Shown: positions 59,747-64,000 of the stretch, piece after piece
How positions within the stretch are numbered: position 1 is the stretch's first letter
How the letters are laid out: every line of letters starts with the position of its first letter
NCBI RefSeq assembly: GCF_024199945.1
Contig: NZ_JANADP010000001.1
Coordinates: 2,852,001-2,916,000 of the forward strand
Direction: 5' to 3'
Origin: Bradyrhizobium sp. CCGUVB4N
Lineage (GTDB): Bacteria > Pseudomonadota > Alphaproteobacteria > Rhizobiales > Xanthobacteraceae
DNA length: 64,000 bases
Position numbers and translations under genes: made by a program
Notes under the pieces: model-generated
What the model was told of the DNA's origin: nothing
Databases searched by the model: none
Seen by the model: only the letters and a program-made list of their open reading frames with translations

Positions 59747-62640
59747 GTGTTGGCATCGACAATATCGTGTCCGGGGCAGGCCTCGTCGCATCGCCGGGAT
59801 TGCCGGGCGAAATGGCGCTCGATGGCCGCCGGCCCATCCTGCTCGATCACCATGGCCATGTGTTGGAGGTCGTTGCCGGTCACGCGGACATCTTTGCCGT
59901 CGACATCAGCGATGGCAGATCCGGCAGCCGGCATCATCTGTTCCGCATTGAACGCGGCGACATCATTCCCGATCTCCCGGGTTTTCCCGCGTCATCCCCG
60001 GATGGTCTGCGCTTCATCGCGGTGGGCGCACAGGACACGCTGGTGTCAGTCGTGCCGAGGGGCGGGCTGGCATCCGCGGATCAGGCGGTGCGCTGGATCG
60101 AGCGGCTCGCACGCTTCGTCGCGGGGCCGGCGCCGCTGTGGCAGATGACCGAATTGCCGGAGGGCGAGGTGGCGCTGACGGCGGGCGAACCGCGTCGCGG
60201 CCCGATGCGCGGCCTGCTCTGGCTGACCGTGGAGCGGGGTGCGCTGAGCCTGATCGGGATCGGGACGAGCTACACCGCGGGAAGCCCGCCGCTGCCGCTG
60301 ACATCGGGCTTGTGGGTCGAGGCGGGCGCAGACGGCTGTGCCGCGCGCGCGACGGCACAGGCACCGGCGCACGATCTGATCTGGTCGGCGATCGATCAAT
60401 TCCATCAAAGCTTCGTTCAATGTGTCCAGGGCATCCTGGTCCGCGACACGCAAGATGAGAGCGCGCGGCTGGCGAGCCGAACCGGGCTCGCTGCAACGCA
60501 GGCGGTGGAGGCCTTCGACCGCCTGTCCGGCATCATCGTGCGACGCTTCGATCACGATGCGGTCGATGCCTCCTGGTCCGACAGGTTGGTCGGCGCATGC
60601 CAGATCGTCGGCAACGCGATGCGGGCGCCGATCGCGATCTCCAGCCGCGGCGAAGGCAGCGCGCAGGATTTTGCCGGGCTCACCCAGATCGCGCAGGCCG
60701 CGCGCCTGCGGCTGCGCGAGGTTCTGCTGCGCCAGGACTGGTGGAGACTGGATGCAGGCCCGATGGTCGGCTGGTATGGCGAAACGCGCGTCCCGGTCGC
60801 GCTCGTCTACGAGCCTCGTCGCGGATACCTGATGATCGACCCGCTCACGAAAGTGCGCCGGCCGGTCGATCGGACCATCGCGGCGCAAATCGCGCCGGAA
60901 GCGGCCAATTTCTATCCGCCGCTGCCGTCGCGGGCGCTGACATTCAAGGATCTTCTGCGATTCTCGCTGCGCTATGCCCGTGGCAGCGGGCTGCGCATCG
61001 CGCTGTCGGTGGTCATGATCGGCCTGTTGTCGCTGGTGACGCCGTTCGTCACCAATCTCTTGATCAGCTCGATCATCCCGCGATCGGAGCTGGACCAGCT
61101 TGCCTTCTGCGCGCTCGCGCTGATTTTGGCGGGCCTGTCGGTGGCCGGCGTCCAGGTCATGCAGGCCTTCGTCATGCTGCGGATGGAGGCTTCGATCGAC
61201 TGGCGGCTGCAATCGGCGTTGATCGATCGGCTGCTCCGGTTGCCGACTGCCGTTTTCCGCGAGTTCACCGCCGGCGAGCTGGTCGACCGCGCCATGGGCA
61301 TCGATGCGGCGCGGCGGGCCCTGACCGGTCACGCCCTGCGCGGCATGATCGCCGGCCTGTTCTGTGTCTTCAGCCTCGGCTTGATGCTCTATTACAGCCC
61401 CAAGCTGGCGCTGGTCGCGACTGCGCTGACCTTCGTCCGTGCGGTGGCGATCATCGGCACCAACCTGGTGCGGCTGCATTTCGAGAGCAAGCACTTCAAC
61501 CAGCAGGGCAAGGTCTCGGGCTTCGTGCTTCAGCTCCTGACCGGCGTCGGCAAATTGCGCGTCTCGGCGGCGACGTCCCGCGCGCTCGCGATCTGGTCGA
61601 AGCAGTTCGCGACCCAGAAGCAGTACTTCGTGTCGTCGCAGGTGGCGGGCAACGGCCTCGGCGCATTCGAGACGGCGTTTCCCACCATCGCGACGCTGAT
61701 CATCTACGCCTACGCGTCCTATTCGAGCAGCGGCTTGCTCACCGACATCGGCACGTTCTTCGCGTTCTTTTCCGCGTTCGGTCAATCCATGGGCTCGGTC
61801 GGCTCCTGGGCAGCGGGTGTGAGCGAGGCGCTGATTGCCATCCCGCCGCTGCTGCGGCTGCGCCCACTGATCGCGAGTCCGACGGAAATCCCCGACGACC
61901 GGCAGCCGCCGGGGGAGCTGTCCGGGTCGGTCGAGCTCGCGCGCGTGTCGTTCCGGTATCTGGCGAACGGGCCGCTGGTGCTCGACAACGTCACCTTGAA
62001 GATCACGCCCGGCGAATATGTCGCGGTGGTCGGGCCGTCCGGCAGCGGGAAATCGTCGCTGTTCCGGCTGCTGCTGGGGTTCGAGCGCGCGGAATCGGGC
62101 GCGGTGTTCTACGACGGCAAGTCGATCGAAACGCTGGATGCGAGCGCGCTGCGGCGCCAGCTCGGCGTGGTCCTGCAGAACGCCAAGCTCGCCAACGGAA
62201 ATCTCTACGAGAACATCTGCGGTGGAATCCGGCTGCCGCTCGACCAGGCCTGGGAGGCCGCGCGCCTCGCCGGCATCGAGGACGACATCAGGGCGATGCC
62301 GATGGGGATGCTGACCCAGGTGTCCGAAGGCGTCAGCACGCTGTCCGGCGGCCAGCGCCAGCGCATCATGATCGCGCGGGCGATCGCGCGGCGTCCGCGC
62401 ATTCTCTTGTTCGATGAGGCGACGAGCTCGCTGGACAATCAATCCCAGGCCATCGTCAGCGACGCGCTGGAAAATCTCAACGTCACCCGCATCGTGATCG
62501 CACACCGGCTCAGCACCGTGCAGCGCGCCGACCGGATCATCGTGCTGGTCGACGGCAAGATCGTCGAGACCGGGACGTTCGCCGAGCTGAACGCCGCCTC
62601 CGGCATGTTCGCCTCGTTCGCGCGCCGCCAGATGCTCTGA
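59743..62640 (+). CDS. Second NHLM-type ABC transporter protein with long N-terminal domain
   Basis: A 965-residue ABC protein of the NHLM ATP-binding-protein class, which lacks a C39 domain. Its first 400 or so residues form a regulatory or cNMP-binding-like region (LDHHGHVLEVVAGHADIFAVDI) plus a spacer. A membrane domain (about 405-690) and an ATPase follow, with GPSGSGKSSLF, STLSGGQRQRIMIARAI and ILLFDEATSSLD. It pairs with the peptidase-containing transporter in known NHLM loci. ATG overlaps the preceding TGA; no modification enzyme gene follows. Confidence 0.9.
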   Translation: MSVGIDNIVSGAGLVASPGLPGEMALDGRRPILLDHHGHVLEVVAGHADIFAVDISDGRSGSRHHLFRIERGDIIPDLPGFPASSPDGLRFIAVGAQDTLVSVVPRGGLASADQAVRWIERLARFVAGPAPLWQMTELPEGEVALTAGEPRRGPMRGLLWLTVERGALSLIGIGTSYTAGSPPLPLTSGLWVEAGADGCAARATAQAPAHDLIWSAIDQFHQSFVQCVQGILVRDTQDESARLASRTGLAATQAVEAFDRLSGIIVRRFDHDAVDASWSDRLVGACQIVGNAMRAPIAISSRGEGSAQDFAGLTQIAQAARLRLREVLLRQDWWRLDAGPMVGWYGETRVPVALVYEPRRGYLMIDPLTKVRRPVDRTIAAQIAPEAANFYPPLPSRALTFKDLLRFSLRYARGSGLRIALSVVMIGLLSLVTPFVTNLLISSIIPRSELDQLAFCALALILAGLSVAGVQVMQAFVMLRMEASIDWRLQSALIDRLLRLPTAVFREFTAGELVDRAMGIDAARRALTGHALRGMIAGLFCVFSLGLMLYYSPKLALVATALTFVRAVAIIGTNLVRLHFESKHFNQQGKVSGFVLQLLTGVGKLRVSAATSRALAIWSKQFATQKQYFVSSQVAGNGLGAFETAFPTIATLIIYAYASYSSSGLLTDIGTFFAFFSAFGQSMGSVGSWAAGVSEALIAIPPLLRLRPLIASPTEIPDDRQPPGELSGSVELARVSFRYLANGPLVLDNVTLKITPGEYVAVVGPSGSGKSSLFRLLLGFERAESGAVFYDGKSIETLDASALRRQLGVVLQNAKLANGNLYENICGGIRLPLDQAWEAARLAGIEDDIRAMPMGMLTQVSEGVSTLSGGQRQRIMIARAIARRPRILLFDEATSSLDNQSQAIVSDALENLNVTRIVIAHRLSTVQRADRIIVLVDGKIVETGTFAELNAASGMFASFARRQML

Positions 62641-62673
62641 GCGCTTCGTCCGTCCGGTCATCCCAAACGAAAA

Positions 62674-62697
62674 CTCCCGGACCTCTTTGTCCGGGAG
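62674..62697. terminator. Bidirectional terminator between the export operon and peptide gene 3
   Basis: CTCCCGGAC and GTCCGGGAG form an exact 9-bp stem with a CTCTTT loop. Read on the minus strand it is followed by TTTTCGTTT, so it mainly terminates peptide gene 3; it can also end the NHLM operon. Confidence 0.75.
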
Positions 62698-62751
62698 CTT
62701 CCTGATTGAGCTGTCAACTCGGCGGCTGAGAGGCCGCCCTGCGGGCTGGCC

Positions 62752-62976
62752 TTAGTTCAGCCTCTGGGGCGGGTTGCCGCCGCCGGCGCCGGTGACGATA
62801 CCGCCGACCACGATGATGCCGGCGGCGATCCCAGCCACGACCGGGTTGGTGAAGAACGACTTCAGGCCATGCTCGACGGAATGCACGAGGCTGCTGAACC
62901 AGCTGCCGCCGGCAACACCGTCGAGCTGCTCCATCGAGAGTTCGCAATTGGCGTTGTCGTTAATCTGATGGGTCAT
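62752..62976 (-). CDS. Double-glycine leader peptide 3 with GxxxG helix
   Basis: A 74-residue precursor. The leader motif is NCELSMEQLDGVAGG (residues 10-24), near-identical to peptide 1. The 50-residue core begins SWFSSLVHSVEHGLKSFF and continues into a hydrophobic Gly-zipper helix (VVAGIAAGIIVVGGIVTGAGGG) suited to membrane insertion; it ends NPPQRLN. No core Cys. The ATG at 62976 follows AGGAGAG. It is separately transcribed on the minus strand with its own dyad promoter and terminator. Confidence 0.8.
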   Translation of the reverse strand: MTHQINDNANCELSMEQLDGVAGGSWFSSLVHSVEHGLKSFFTNPVVAGIAAGIIVVGGIVTGAGGGNPPQRLN

Positions 62977-63023
62977 GTTGTCTCTCCTGTTCACGCTGCG
63001 GGATCATCCCTGCAACTGTTGAC

Positions 63024-63066
63024 AGCATGCCGCATGCATCACGCGAGCGCCGTGACCGGTATCACG
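63024..63066 (-). promoter_or_regulatory. CRP/FNR-like dyad and -10 of peptide gene 3
   Basis: CGTGA-CCGGTA-TCACG (63051-63066) is a dyad of the same form as for peptides 1 and 2. On the minus strand, CATGCT (63029 down to 63024) begins exactly 29.5 bp from its centre. The predicted start near 63017 is 41 nt before the ATG. Confidence 0.72.
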
Positions 63067-63101
63067 TTGCTCTCCCTGTCGCGAATTTCGTCGCCGGAGT
63101 C

Positions 63102-63989
63102 CTATCCCTCGTATTGGTCCGGGCCCATCGCCCACGAGGCCTGATCGTGGCTGTAGGCGTAGTTGCGGTTGTTCACCGCCGGATTGCGATTGACCATCGG
63201 CCGCATGAACATCGGATGCGTCGCGCTGCGCACCTCGTGCTCGACGGTGAAGAGAGGCTTGCCGCTGTCGAGATCGACGATGTCGCAGAAGCGGTACTGA
63301 TACTGGTTGTCCTCGCGGGAGATCAGGTCGCGCGCCAGCAGCTTGCGGTAGGGGCCGGAGAAATCGGTGATGTACATCTGCACATGGTGGCCGTCATAAT
63401 CGGGCTGCGTCCGGTCGGTCTCGCGGAATAGCAGATGCTGGTCGCGGCCGGTCTTCACCGCCGCGACCTTGCCGTCGCCGTTGCGCAAGGCCGCGGGCAT
63501 GCCCATGATCTCCGGATAGAAGGCGCAGATCGCCTGCGCCGATCCGGCCGGCACCTCGAACTCGACATAGGGGATGCCGAGCGTGATGCGTCCGAAGCGC
63601 GCCGCGTCGGGTTCGTGGACGCGGATGCGGTTGCCCCATGGGCAGGTCGCTTCGACATGGTCATTATGCTCGGCGTATGCGAAGGCCGTGCCTTCGAGCT
63701 TGCTTTTGACCGAGGCCAGTCGCGCCAGCAGCGCCTCGCGGCCCTCGATCACGAGCCCGGTATGGCCGCGCAGCACCTGCGCCTTGCCGCTCGGCAGATG
63801 AAACTGGCTTCGTCCGGCATTGATCCACATGTTGGTGTCGGACACCATCAGATAGGGATCGCGGGTCAGTCCGAGGCCGGTGACGTAGAACAGCGTGGCG
63901 AGGCGCTGGTCCGGAACCTGGATGTTGACGTGCTCGAAATGGATGGCGTTGCCGAGATCTTCTGCGGATCGATCGAATTGTTGCGGCAT
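63102..63989 (-). CDS. VOC/glyoxalase-superfamily protein
   Basis: A 295-residue protein with two vicinal-oxygen-chelate-like halves. The N-terminal half contains IHFEHVNIQVPDQRLATLFYVTGLGL; the second starts near GIPYVEFEVPAGSAQAICAFYPEIMGM. Candidate metal ligands are His in FEHVN and in DGHHVQMYI. Activity (dioxygenase, lyase or antibiotic-binding) cannot be fixed. It lies upstream of peptide gene 3 on the same strand but with 125 nt and a separate promoter between. Confidence 0.65.
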   Translation of the reverse strand: MPQQFDRSAEDLGNAIHFEHVNIQVPDQRLATLFYVTGLGLTRDPYLMVSDTNMWINAGRSQFHLPSGKAQVLRGHTGLVIEGREALLARLASVKSKLEGTAFAYAEHNDHVEATCPWGNRIRVHEPDAARFGRITLGIPYVEFEVPAGSAQAICAFYPEIMGMPAALRNGDGKVAAVKTGRDQHLLFRETDRTQPDYDGHHVQMYITDFSGPYRKLLARDLISREDNQYQYRFCDIVDLDSGKPLFTVEHEVRSATHPMFMRPMVNRNPAVNNRNYAYSHDQASWAMGPDQYEG

Positions 63990-64000
63990 GGATGTGAGCT

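Noticed and set aside
60046..62661. 871-codon minus-strand open frame
   Set aside because: It is antisense to the second NHLM ABC gene, which has intact Walker and signature motifs; the antisense product is an Arg/Asp/Gln-rich shadow.

Overview
The window is GC-rich alphaproteobacterial DNA, most likely from Bradyrhizobium or a close Rhizobiales relative. This is inferred from codon bias, from the malonate decarboxylase, 2-aminoethylphosphonate-type ABC and NHLM gene sets, and from a mobile-element gene set (DUF2285, ParB-like, DUF2958, TraG, MobC, relaxase) common in that group. No database search was run, so family names are recognised from motifs, gene length and gene order.

About 1-21.7 kb is accessory DNA. 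It opens with an LCAT-type alpha/beta hydrolase, divergent from a truncated gene whose N-terminus looks caspase-like. An integrative mobilizable element backbone follows: DUF2285 protein, large ParB-like protein, DUF2958 protein, a small excisionase-like protein, several membrane or unknown proteins, a TraG/VirD4-like coupling ATPase, MobC, relaxase, a putative regulator, a tyrosine recombinase and a hipBA module. No mating-pore genes are visible. A tRNA-Gln gene (21701-21775) separates this region from chromosomal-style metabolic genes.

About 21.8-30 kb is a complete malonate module: mdcA-C-D-E-G-B-H on the minus strand, divergent from madL-madM-gntR. The shared control region carries four TGTATGCG-like boxes at exact 31-bp steps and a 23-codon leader ORF coupled to madL. 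About 30-35 kb holds a VRR-NUC plus DEDDh-exonuclease fusion protein, a CitE-like lyase, a thioredoxin-fold protein and DNA polymerase IV.

About 35-43.4 kb is a catabolic cluster under an IclR-type regulator: two exported amidohydrolases, an SMP-30 protein, two MFS transporters, an NAD-binding DUF1932-type oxidoreductase and an RraA/HMG-aldolase family protein. Near-identical GAAAC-N3-(G/A)TTTC palindromes precede three of its transcription units. About 43.5-54.7 kb holds a binding-protein ABC transporter of the iron/2-aminoethylphosphonate type with two PLP enzymes, then a ROK regulator divergent from a ribose-type sugar ABC operon.

About 54.9-63 kb is the most unusual system: an NHLM-type peptide secretion apparatus (HlyD-like adaptor, C39 peptidase-ABC exporter, second NHLM ABC protein) flanked by three small double-glycine leader peptides. 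No peptide-modifying enzyme is visible. Each peptide gene has its own CRP/FNR-like dyad with a -10-like hexamer at the identical distance, so the three appear to be co-regulated substrates of the exporter.
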